In this document: positions 23,929 through 31,712 of the stretch, one piece after another
Position numbering within the stretch: position 1 is the first letter of the stretch
How the letters are laid out: every line of letters begins with the position of its first letter
Made by a program: the position numbers and the translations under genes
The notes under the pieces: generated by a model
Seen by the model: only the letters and a program-made list of their open reading frames with translations
What the model was told of the DNA's origin: nothing
Databases searched by the model: none
Assembly (NCBI GenBank): GCA_017303505.1
Contig: JAFLCP010000003.1
Coordinates: 69,429-108,078 of the forward strand
Length of the DNA: 38,650 bases
Direction of reading: 5' to 3'
Source: Planctomycetota bacterium
Lineage (GTDB): Bacteria > Planctomycetota > Planctomycetia > Pirellulales > Pirellulaceae

Positions 23929-26598
23929 TTAGTCGACATATAGAAAAGGATTCGAGGAAAACAAAGCTTGGCAATATAAGGCAAGTGCTTGTTCGGAAGC
24001 TTGCGGAGGATCAAGAGTACCAGTTGAAGATGCTGAAGTACCTTCGGCGGGTTTCGTCAGGGATTGCCGAAGTTCAATGAGCCAAGTTGCAGTAGATTCA
24101 ATTTGCTCTGACGGAGGTGCAACACCAAACGAGAGTTTCCATGCATGTTCGACTTGGCGTGCTGGATCATCGCCAACTTCACGCTGGATTCGCTTCGCAA
24201 AATGTTCGGCTAATCGAATTACGTTGCTGTTGTTCATCAGCAACAAGGATTGTGTCGCTACTGTGGAGTTGCTGCGTCGGTCACAATTAGGAGCCAAGTT
24301 CGCTGGATCAAAAGGTTCAAGCATACCTAAAGGCATCGAACGTCGAACTTGTGCGTAAAGCGTGCGTCGATAAACATCCGCAGCATCTTCATGTTTGGCG
24401 ACCAAGATACCGTTACCATCGCGAGTCGCTTTGCCAATGATGAATTGGCCCACGTCGTCAGGATTGACCGCAGCGGGACTGCCGTACATGGTGCGAACCA
24501 GCATGCCGCTGGCTTGTAACATGGCATCGCGAATGGTCTCCGCTTCTAAGCGTCGAATAGGCATACGTGCCAATAAGCGATTTTCAGGATCGAGTTGTTG
24601 GTGGATTTCGGTCTTCAGTGATGATTGACGATAAGCTCGCGATGTAACAATCAATCGCTGCAAATGTTTGCGACTCCAGCCTGAGAAGGCGAGTTCGGAT
24701 GCGAGCCAGTCGAGCAATTGTGGATGACTGGGCTTCTCACCCAACAAACCGAAATCGCCGGGCGAAGCGACGAGGCCTTTACCGAAATGATGCATCCAAA
24801 TTCGATTGACGATCGCGCGAGTCACCAGGGGATGAGTTTTGCTGGTCAAATAACGGGCCAGCGCTAAGCGACGTCCGGTCGTTGGCAGATTCGGATCGTC
24901 GGCAGGGATGAGGCTATGTTCATTGAGGATGCTGAGTCCGCCAGGTGCAACTGGTTCTTTAGGCGAGTTGAAGTCGCCTCGGAAAAACAAGTGTGTGACC
25001 GGAATCTGGTTGGGGACTTCGGAGAATGCGGCCAGGAAATTATCGGCAGGACGTTTGGCTAAAATGGTGGTCTTTTGGTCTTCGTATTTCTTGTTGAATT
25101 CATTGATGCGTTGGCCCTCGTAAAGATAGGCCGAGCCTCGGTCGACGTTGAGGCTGGGATAATCTTTGAAGAGTTGTATCTGTTCGGGCGTGCGTTTGTC
25201 GGCAGCTGTGTCGCGGGTGACTTTGGCCATCTCGCGTTTTTCTTCGGGGAGTTTTCCTACTTCTTTATTGAAGATGTCCAATACAATCGTGTCGAGTTCC
25301 GCAACACGCCTCCCTTCAAGTTCAGCGAGTTCCTTTTCGACGGCTGCGGCAATTTGTTTCTGCTCCGCGTTCCAAAGATTTACTAAACGCGAATTGCGAT
25401 CTCGCCATTGTTTCCAATCGAGTCCCGGTTCGAAGATCGCTCGAATGCGATAGTAGTCCGTTTGTGAGATCGGATCGTAACGATGGTCATGGCACTGAGC
25501 GCAGCCGACTGTCATGCCAAGCATTGAGCTGGAAAAGATCTTGATCGTTTCCGCGACTACATCATTGCGAGCTACATTGTTGTCGACCCCTTCTTGCCCG
25601 GTGCCGTCAGGTGCTGTGCGCAAAAAGCCTGTGGCGGCGAGCAGTTCGATTTGCTCAGGTGCGAGGTTATCCCAGGGTTGTGGTACGAGTTCGTCGCCTG
25701 CGAGTTGTTCGGTGATGAATTGATCGATAGGTCGATCTGAATTGTGGGCTCGAACGACATAATCGCGATAATGGTACGCCCAGGGGCGTTCCGCATCAGC
25801 TTCCGTATAGCCATCGCTGTCGGCATAGCCAGCAACGTCAAGCCAGTGCCTGCCCCAACGTTCGCCGTATCGCGGATCGGCGAGCAGGCGATCGACAAGG
25901 CGTTCATAAGCGTCAGGCGAATTGTCTTGTGTAAAACTGGAAACTTCTTCGGGAGTAGGTGGCAATCCCAATAAATCGAAAGTGAGGCGGCGAATGAGCA
26001 CTTCGCGTTGAGCGATGGGATTGAAGTTGAGTCCATTCGCGTTCATTGTGTCGAGCAAGAAGGCGTCGATGGGATTGAGCGATTCTGTGTCATCAGCGTG
26101 CGCGGGAGGTGCAATGCGCGTGACCGGTTGAAAGGCCCAGTAGTTTCGTTCTTCTTCTGTCCATTGATCGTCGGTAGGTTGATCTGGTTCAGCGCGTTTC
26201 GTACTGGCTCCACTTTCGATCCAGCGTCGCAGGACTTCCTTCTCAGAATCTTTAAGGGACTTTCCTCCAGGGGGCATTTCATTGGCGGCTACGCGTTGCC
26301 ACAAGAGACTATTGTCGGGATGGTTCAATTCAAGTGCGGCACCGCTATCGCCACCTTGTTGCATGAGGCGAACCAAGCGGAGATCTAAATTGCCCTCTTT
26401 GTGCCCTGCCTCACCATGGCAATGAAAGCAATGCGCTTTCAAGATCGGACGCACGTCGGTTTCAAAGTACAACGGCTTTGTAGCCTCGGACGCTGTATCT
26501 TCCGCAAAGGCCGCCGTTGCTGTGGCAATGCTAATGTATGTCACAATGGCAATGAACCGTTGCCAAACGACATGAAGTATTGAGGCATGGTGCCGCAT
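23929..26598 (-). CDS. DUF1549/DUF1553 protein with planctomycete cytochrome c domain
   Basis: An 889-residue protein from ATG 26598. The signal peptide (about 1-32) is followed by a planctomycete-type cytochrome c domain with CFHCH (C57-H61) and the axial-Met segment NEMPPGG. DUF1549 spans about 175-385, with RRLTFDLLGLPPTPEEV, GRHWLDVAGYADSDGY and a second haem-like CAQCHDHRYDPI (C366-H370). A helical linker follows (about 400-500). DUF1553 follows (RLALARYLTSKTHPLVTRAI, NRIWMHHFGKGLV, RRLEAETIRDAML, FDPANLAPNCDRR). Role unknown; such pairs with DUF1501 are amplified in planctomycetes and thought to serve extracellular polymer use. A weak hairpin (about 26630-26697) lies upstream. Confidence 0.92.
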   Translation of the reverse strand: MRHHASILHVVWQRFIAIVTYISIATATAAFAEDTASEATKPLYFETDVRPILKAHCFHCHGEAGHKEGNLDLRLVRLMQQGGDSGAALELNHPDNSLLWQRVAANEMPPGGKSLKDSEKEVLRRWIESGASTKRAEPDQPTDDQWTEEERNYWAFQPVTRIAPPAHADDTESLNPIDAFLLDTMNANGLNFNPIAQREVLIRRLTFDLLGLPPTPEEVSSFTQDNSPDAYERLVDRLLADPRYGERWGRHWLDVAGYADSDGYTEADAERPWAYHYRDYVVRAHNSDRPIDQFITEQLAGDELVPQPWDNLAPEQIELLAATGFLRTAPDGTGQEGVDNNVARNDVVAETIKIFSSSMLGMTVGCAQCHDHRYDPISQTDYYRIRAIFEPGLDWKQWRDRNSRLVNLWNAEQKQIAAAVEKELAELEGRRVAELDTIVLDIFNKEVGKLPEEKREMAKVTRDTAADKRTPEQIQLFKDYPSLNVDRGSAYLYEGQRINEFNKKYEDQKTTILAKRPADNFLAAFSEVPNQIPVTHLFFRGDFNSPKEPVAPGGLSILNEHSLIPADDPNLPTTGRRLALARYLTSKTHPLVTRAIVNRIWMHHFGKGLVASPGDFGLLGEKPSHPQLLDWLASELAFSGWSRKHLQRLIVTSRAYRQSSLKTEIHQQLDPENRLLARMPIRRLEAETIRDAMLQASGMLVRTMYGSPAAVNPDDVGQFIIGKATRDGNGILVAKHEDAADVYRRTLYAQVRRSMPLGMLEPFDPANLAPNCDRRSNSTVATQSLLLMNNSNVIRLAEHFAKRIQREVGDDPARQVEHAWKLSFGVAPPSEQIESTATWLIELRQSLTKPAEGTSASSTGTLDPPQASEQALALYCQALFSSNPFLYVD

Positions 26599-26746
26599 AT
26601 CCGGTACCTAACAAGGGAACGAGAGTCGTATGAGGTGGGAAGCAAACGGTGGGAGTGAAGCATGAAGTAGGATTTCATTATAGCCCATACGAGACTCGAT
26701 TGGTAGCTTGTTAATCACCAGGAGAATTGTCGTTTTTCTTCAGGAA

Positions 26747-27682
26747 TTAGGTCCTTTTTAGCAATTCGATTTCGATCTGAGGGCCTTGAGTCAATTCGAC
26801 TTTACACCCAGGTGGGAGTGTGCCCGCACCGTAGATTTCACCATCAAGATGGAGGTGAAGAGGTGTTAGGGAGCGTAGGTTTAATTCGCGAGCGACTAAA
26901 TATTGAACGCGTTGATCATGTTGTGGTAGTTTCCCTAACATCAGTCCAGGAAGGTAACGCAATACATCGCGTCGTCGCAATTCCGTTGCCAGTAGAATGT
27001 TGAATTTACCATCGTCAAGTTGTGCATGAGGCGCTAACGGAAAGCTCCCCTCGCGCGAGCCGATTGCGACGGATAACGTAAGCAGTTTCTCGGCGTCGAT
27101 GATTTGACTGGGAATCTCAAGCGTTGTGTTGGTGTGCCGCCAACCATAAGTAAGTGTTCTCATTAAGCCCAGAGTGTAACGTAAACGAGCCGGAAGCCAC
27201 GGAGACGGACGGGAGCTTAAGGCCGCATGGGCTGTGAGGCCTATGCCAGCGACGTTCAAAAAGTAGCGTTGGAAGTTGGTGTGTCGGATCATTCCAACAT
27301 CGACCTTAAAAGTGGTTGATGAATTGGTGCTCGCGTGTTGATACAAACTTGCCGCATAGTCGTTTGCTGTACCGCTCGGTATGATGGCGAGCTTGGTGGT
27401 TGTGTTGGGCATCGACAGATAGCCGTTGATGGCGTGATGCAAAGTGCCGTCGCCACCCACAACGACAAGTCGGGGGACTTTTTGCTGGGCCGCATTTGCA
27501 GCCAAGCTCTCTGTTTCTTCGGGACTGGTGCCGGAAACGACTTGGTGGTTTGGCGAAAGAAGTTGTTTCCAGCGAGGCGCGTTGCGCGTGGCAGCTCCCG
27601 ATCCCGCTTTAGGGTTCACCAAAACGATTTCGGGCGAATTTTTTTCGAATTCGCGTGAAGTTGATGCGCCGATGGGCTCCAT
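26747..27682 (-). CDS. Diacylglycerol kinase-family lipid kinase
   Basis: A 311-residue protein. It has the DAGK catalytic signature: NPKAGSG (23-29), the nucleotide-binding VVVGGDGTLHHAING (GGDGT 76-80) and IPSGTANDYA (GTAND 104-108). The C-terminal beta-sandwich of the YegS/DgkB type follows, including DDGKFNILLATEL. It would phosphorylate a diacylglycerol-like or sphingoid lipid at the membrane; the exact substrate is not readable. It is transcribed away from the desaturase gene with only 33 bp between the two starts. The locus contains two lipid-modifying enzymes, so a membrane-lipid role is likely. Confidence 0.88.
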   Translation of the reverse strand: MEPIGASTSREFEKNSPEIVLVNPKAGSGAATRNAPRWKQLLSPNHQVVSGTSPEETESLAANAAQQKVPRLVVVGGDGTLHHAINGYLSMPNTTTKLAIIPSGTANDYAASLYQHASTNSSTTFKVDVGMIRHTNFQRYFLNVAGIGLTAHAALSSRPSPWLPARLRYTLGLMRTLTYGWRHTNTTLEIPSQIIDAEKLLTLSVAIGSREGSFPLAPHAQLDDGKFNILLATELRRRDVLRYLPGLMLGKLPQHDQRVQYLVARELNLRSLTPLHLHLDGEIYGAGTLPPGCKVELTQGPQIEIELLKRT

Positions 27683-27715
27683 AGGGCCAAACTACCTTGA
27701 TGGGGGAGATAATAC

Positions 27716-28504
27716 ATGGAACGCCGAATTCCGATGTCGCAGCGACCGATATCGCAGCAGCTGGGTGCGTCTCAATCAACGGAACGAAAGCATGACGGTA
27801 GCGGGCTATGGACCTTTTGGTTTGAGATCCTATGTGTGTTGTCGGCCATTGGATTGATTATCGCACATTTTGTAACGTTGTGGGAGCATCGTTCGCATTG
27901 GACGGTATGGCAGCTGTTGGCGATCGCTTTGGCTTGGGTTGCGGCTGATTTTGTATCGGGTATCGTGCACTGGTTGGCGGATACTTGGGGGAGCGAAAAG
28001 TTCCCGATCTTGGGGCCGAGGTTCATTCGCCCTTTTCGTGTGCATCATGATACGCCGACTTCTTTTCTGGAGTGCAACTTTTTTGACACGAATGGTGACA
28101 CCTGTTTGATTGCCGTTCCCATATTAATCAGTTTGTTTTGGCTCCCTTTAAATACCCATTGGGGTATGTCGGTGCTGACCTTCGGTGTTTGTTTTTGTGC
28201 CTTCGCTGTCCCCACGAATCAGATCCATCAATGGGCCCATATGCCGCATTCGCCTCGATGGGTTCGATTCTTGCAGCGCTGTGGAATCGTGTTGTCGAAC
28301 GAAGAGCATGCACGGCATCATACGCTCCCCTACGAAGGTCATTACTGCATCACGACGGGGTTTTGTAATCGTTGGCTGGAACGCGTTCGTTTTTTTCGTG
28401 GGCTCGAGTGGTTGATTACAGCGGTGACTGGAGTTCCGGCGCGATCTGAAGAGCAGAGGCAATTGAATGAACGACAAAAGCAAGGAACGAATTCCCAGTT
28501 CTGA
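27716..28504 (+). CDS. CarF/TMEM189-like plasmanylethanolamine desaturase
   Basis: A 262-residue membrane protein from ATG 27716, with GGGGGAG seven bases upstream. Hydrophobic helices lie near 36-55, 64-84, 130-146 and 150-168. Histidine-rich motifs match the Kua/TMEM189/CarF lipid-desaturase family: ADFVSGIVHWLADTWGS (H85, D89), RPFRVHHDTPTSFLECNFFD (H110, H111), NQIHQWAHMPH (H171, H175, H178) and EEHARHHTLPYEGHYCITTG (H198, H201, H202, H209). In Myxococcus and animals these di-iron enzymes form the vinyl-ether bond of plasmalogens using oxygen. The family also includes a plant fatty-acid desaturase (FAD4), so a fatty-acyl substrate is the alternative. Its end overlaps the next gene by 38 bp. 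Confidence 0.88.
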   Translation: MERRIPMSQRPISQQLGASQSTERKHDGSGLWTFWFEILCVLSAIGLIIAHFVTLWEHRSHWTVWQLLAIALAWVAADFVSGIVHWLADTWGSEKFPILGPRFIRPFRVHHDTPTSFLECNFFDTNGDTCLIAVPILISLFWLPLNTHWGMSVLTFGVCFCAFAVPTNQIHQWAHMPHSPRWVRFLQRCGIVLSNEEHARHHTLPYEGHYCITTGFCNRWLERVRFFRGLEWLITAVTGVPARSEEQRQLNERQKQGTNSQF

Positions 28505-29642
28505 CGAAGTGCGGGATGTAAGTCAGATCGATGGTGAATCCGTACGATTTGGTACTGGTTGGATAAGTGGCGTCATTGGGATTGCGCTGAGTGGTGCGGG
28601 ACTTTTCACTGTGCTCTGTATTCAATTCCCCACAATCCTCACCATGCCGATGCTACGTGATTACTATCCTCTCCCTATTATTCGCGCTTTGCTACATGTT
28701 GTGCTAGTCAGCGGATTTTTGTTTGGAGTGCTGAGTCTATCGTTGAGGAGACGAAAGATCTTTGGGGGTGTAGCGATCTTGTTTGCGTTGATCGCAGGTT
28801 TGCTGGGCGGGGCGCAAATCCAGATGGAAGGTGTGGTGAATGGGGCTGAGAATCAAGCTTTGCCTTCGCTTAGTTTAGATTGGTTCTTGTTGAATTTGAT
28901 GTTCTGGTGTGCGGTCTTCATTCCTTTAGAGCGTTGGTTTGCCTTGCGGCGGGATCAACCCATTTTTCGCCATGGTTGGCGAACGGATCTGGCTTACTTT
29001 TTTGTGAGCGCGTTGGCGGTGCAATGGGTCACGATCATCACGATGAAGCCAGCCCAGGTTTTGTTCGCCTGGGTGTTGGATGAGCAGTGGCGAACGAGTA
29101 TTGGTAAGCAACCGTTGTGGTTGCAGATCATTGAAATTCTGTTGATAACTGACTTTGTTCAGTATTGGGCTCATCGGGCCTTTCATCGCATTCCCTTCTT
29201 GTGGAAGTTCCATGCGATTCATCATTCGGCGGAACGGATGGATTGGCTAGCGGGGTCGCGATTGCACATCATCGATATTGTGGTGACGCGCGGCTTGAGT
29301 TACATGCCGTTGTTTGCGTTGGGATTTGCGGACGCGGCTCTGCTTGGTTATGGGGTGATTGTGACGTTGCAGGCGACATTGATCCACGCAAATGTGCGAT
29401 TCAAGTTTGGACCGTTACGTTATTGGCTGGTGACACCGCAATTTCATCATTGGCATCACAGCGACGAGGATGCCGCGATCGACAAAAACTTTGCAGTGCA
29501 TTTACCGATTTGGGATTGGTTGTTTGGGAGTTATTATTTGCCGGGCGATCAATGGCCAGCGAGCTATGGAGTTAAGGGAGATAAGCCTCCAGAGGGATTT
29601 TTTCGGCAACTGTTTTGGCCATTTAAGCGAGGTGGTGCCTAA
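28467..29642 (+). CDS. Sterol desaturase/fatty-acid hydroxylase superfamily protein (AGMO-like)
   Basis: A 391-residue membrane protein from ATG 28467, overlapping the desaturase gene by 38 bp. The N-terminal 125 residues hold three or so helices not usual in the family. The catalytic part (about 145-360) has the di-iron histidine boxes HRAFH (H236, H240), FHAIHHS (H249, H252, H253), H308 and QFHHWHH (327-331). Family members are sterol desaturases, ceramide/fatty-acid hydroxylases and alkylglycerol monooxygenase, which cleaves ether lipids. Next to a plasmalogen-type desaturase, an ether-lipid substrate is an attractive inference, not proof. The 3' end is part of a tandem duplication. Confidence 0.87.
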   Translation: MNDKSKERIPSSDEVRDVSQIDGESVRFGTGWISGVIGIALSGAGLFTVLCIQFPTILTMPMLRDYYPLPIIRALLHVVLVSGFLFGVLSLSLRRRKIFGGVAILFALIAGLLGGAQIQMEGVVNGAENQALPSLSLDWFLLNLMFWCAVFIPLERWFALRRDQPIFRHGWRTDLAYFFVSALAVQWVTIITMKPAQVLFAWVLDEQWRTSIGKQPLWLQIIEILLITDFVQYWAHRAFHRIPFLWKFHAIHHSAERMDWLAGSRLHIIDIVVTRGLSYMPLFALGFADAALLGYGVIVTLQATLIHANVRFKFGPLRYWLVTPQFHHWHHSDEDAAIDKNFAVHLPIWDWLFGSYYLPGDQWPASYGVKGDKPPEGFFRQLFWPFKRGGA

Positions 29643-30400
29643 TGCAAGCAACCGCCTGCGATAGCTAGCAATCATCCAACCGAGCCGCTCCACTCCATCA
29701 TCCAGTCCCTTTGTCATAATGAAAATTAATGACAGCATTGGCCCCCTTGCGTCCCAATTGGGTGCCAGGCACCCGGTTGGCGGCCCAAAACGCGCTGAAA
29801 TCGGCCAAAATTGAGTGCCAGGCACCCAAATCCGTGTGCCTGGCACCATATTTGGCACCGAAATTTGCTAGCAATTTCAAATTGGGGGATTTGCTGTATT
29901 TGTAAAAATAATGGAGGCGATTTGCCTGCAAATAGTGGTAGAACCGAGTCTTGCACCACAATTGGTTGGCGAGCACGAAGTTTTTGTTTGGCGGGCACAA
30001 TGGCTAGTGAGCTATGGCGTTAAGCCTCCAGAGGGTTTTTTTCGGCTATTGTTTTGGCCATTTAAACGATATGAAGCCTAATGCAAGCAACCGCGTGCGA
30101 TAGCTAGCAATCATCCAACCGAGCCGCTCCACTCCATCATCCAGTCCCTTTGTCATAATGAAAATTAATGACAGCATTGGCCCCCTTGCGGCCCAATTGG
30201 GTGCCAGGCACCCGGTTGGCGGTCCAAAACGCGCTGAAATCGGCCAAAATTGGGTGCCAGGCACCCAAATCTGTGTGCCTGGCACCATATTTGGCACCGA
30301 AATTTGCTAGCAATTTCAAATTGGGGGATTTGCTGTATTTGTAAAATTAATGGAGACGAATTGACTGCAAATTGTCCTGGAACCGCCGACTAGGTGTGAT
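29530..30400 (+). repeat. Imperfect tandem duplication, offset about 439 bp
   Basis: Copy 1 runs from about 29530, inside the hydroxylase gene, to 29960; copy 2 from about 29975 to 30400. The intergenic parts (29641-29925 and 30080-30364) differ at only a handful of positions, while the gene-derived parts are clearly more diverged. Each copy contains palindromes of the GGGTGCCAGGCACCC type (29760-29774 and 30199-30213) and two related GTGCC-GGCAC motifs. The gap 29643-30504 has no other gene content. Confidence 0.85.
29975..30081 (+). pseudogene. Duplicated C-terminal fragment of the hydroxylase gene
   Basis: The frame reads QWLVSYGVKPPEGFFRLLFW then PFKRYEA and a TAA at 30079-30081. It matches the end of the hydroxylase (QWPASYGVKGDKPPEGFFRQ, LFWPFKRGGA) apart from substitutions and a two-codon gap. 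No start codon or catalytic part is present. Confidence 0.75.
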
Positions 30401-30420
30401 AAAGCGGTAAGTCACACCTA
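30391..30420. terminator. Hairpin between convergent genes
   Basis: TAGGTGTGA/TCACACCTA, a 9-bp perfect stem with a 12-base loop, lies between the plus-strand lipid genes and the minus-strand hydrolase. There is no T-run, so terminator function is only suggested. Confidence 0.35.
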
Positions 30421-30504
30421 TCTGATGGGGGGCTGCGGAAATGGATGTTGTCGCTTGCTCTACTTCGGACTCACTTGGATGTATCTGCGCCTCGATCCAT
30501 TGAA

Positions 30505-31593
30505 CTACTTGAGAATCGGTAACGGAGGACGAACCTGGCTGTTGTGTTGGCTAAAGTCGAGGCCAAGATATTTGGCGACGGTCGCTGCCACTTGAGCTTG
30601 TTCAAACTTGCCACCTTCATCGACGCCTGAAACCGATAAACCTGGTCCAAACGCAGCAATCCAGATGCGTTCCGATCCAGGCAACAACACGCTGTGATTT
30701 TTCCAGCCTTCGCGGCCATCTCCTCGGCCATGATCCGAGGTAACAATAAAAAGGGTGTTGTCTTTATACTCTGGGATCGATTGAGCCATTTCGTACAAAT
30801 CGCGGATGAAGCCATCGTTCTGATTTGCGGCTAACAAATAGCGATCATATCGTCCTTTGTGCGCCCAATCGTCAGTCTCACCTAACGCGACAAATAGAAC
30901 ACGCGGCTTGTTGGTTTTCATCTCCTCAAGAGCACCACTAGTAGTGATCGAGTCATAGCGAACACCATCCCATTCATGGAAAATGTTCTTGGCGATGTAG
31001 TTGAGGGCTTCGATCCGTTCGGGGTTGCCAACCTTTAATGGCATCCAACCCGCGTTGACTTCGATGCCACTTCGCTTATGGTTGATGATGTAGGGAAAGA
31101 CGTCCCATGATCCATAAGCGGCAACCGAATTCTTGAATTCGGGGTGCTTATTCAGCCACTCGAGCACGGTAACGTTTTCGTTCAATTTCTTAGCATTGCT
31201 GTTAACCGCTGGATCTGGGAATCCAGAGAGAATTTCGTTGTATCCTGGATAGGAAAAATAAAGGCCATTAGTAACTGCGACAACGCTCTCTTTTTCAATA
31301 TCGCCCGCAATCCAACCATTTTCACTCGTGCAGATCTGCCATAGGAAGGGCATGAGTGTTTGACGTTTGTCTGTCGTGTCGATACGACAATAGCGAGACA
31401 TAGTTCCAGACACATCTTCAACGCCGTTATCTCTTGAAATGAGACGTTCGTCCGCACCCCCAAAAACTTCTTCACCTCGCAATCCATCCAGGGTGATTAA
31501 GACGACGCGTCGGTTCGCCAAGGGTTCGTCCGTGAAGGCCGTTGTAGCGAACAAGAAGATGAGGAGAGTCGGAAGCGATTTCAAGAACTGCAT
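30505..31593 (-). CDS. Exported alkaline-phosphatase-superfamily hydrolase
   Basis: A 362-residue protein from ATG 31593; the open frame runs 55 codons further but only this start gives a signal peptide (LKSLPTLLIFLFATTAFT). Superfamily metal ligands are D36 (LITLDGLRGEEVF), D241/D242 and H245 (GETDDWAHKGRYD), D287/H288 (TSDHGRGDG) and H300 (WKNHS). The nucleophile is probably S114 (YFSYPGYNE), where phosphodiesterase or sulfatase relatives use Thr/Ser/formylglycine. It should hydrolyse phosphate or phosphonate esters in the periplasm. It lies 119 bp downstream of the transporter gene and may be co-transcribed. Confidence 0.85.
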   Translation of the reverse strand: MQFLKSLPTLLIFLFATTAFTDEPLANRRVVLITLDGLRGEEVFGGADERLISRDNGVEDVSGTMSRYCRIDTTDKRQTLMPFLWQICTSENGWIAGDIEKESVVAVTNGLYFSYPGYNEILSGFPDPAVNSNAKKLNENVTVLEWLNKHPEFKNSVAAYGSWDVFPYIINHKRSGIEVNAGWMPLKVGNPERIEALNYIAKNIFHEWDGVRYDSITTSGALEEMKTNKPRVLFVALGETDDWAHKGRYDRYLLAANQNDGFIRDLYEMAQSIPEYKDNTLFIVTSDHGRGDGREGWKNHSVLLPGSERIWIAAFGPGLSVSGVDEGGKFEQAQVAATVAKYLGLDFSQHNSQVRPPLPILK

Positions 31594-31712
31594 GGTCAAT
31601 GTGTCGCGACTAGTGATAAAAGGGTGGGAGAATTCTCCATAGTTTAGCGAAAATGAGGAACGGAATCGAAAGCGCGAGTTAAGTTCTGAAAAAGAATCTG
31701 CCCAGAAAGTAG

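Noticed and set aside
26630-26697. Riboswitch or leader element upstream of the DUF1549/DUF1553 gene
   Set aside because: Only one imperfect inverted repeat (10 of 12 bases) is seen, too little for a call.
29698-30319. Several ORFs on both strands rich in VPGTQ or CLAPN
   Set aside because: They are translations of the GTGCCAGGCAC palindromes in the tandem duplication.
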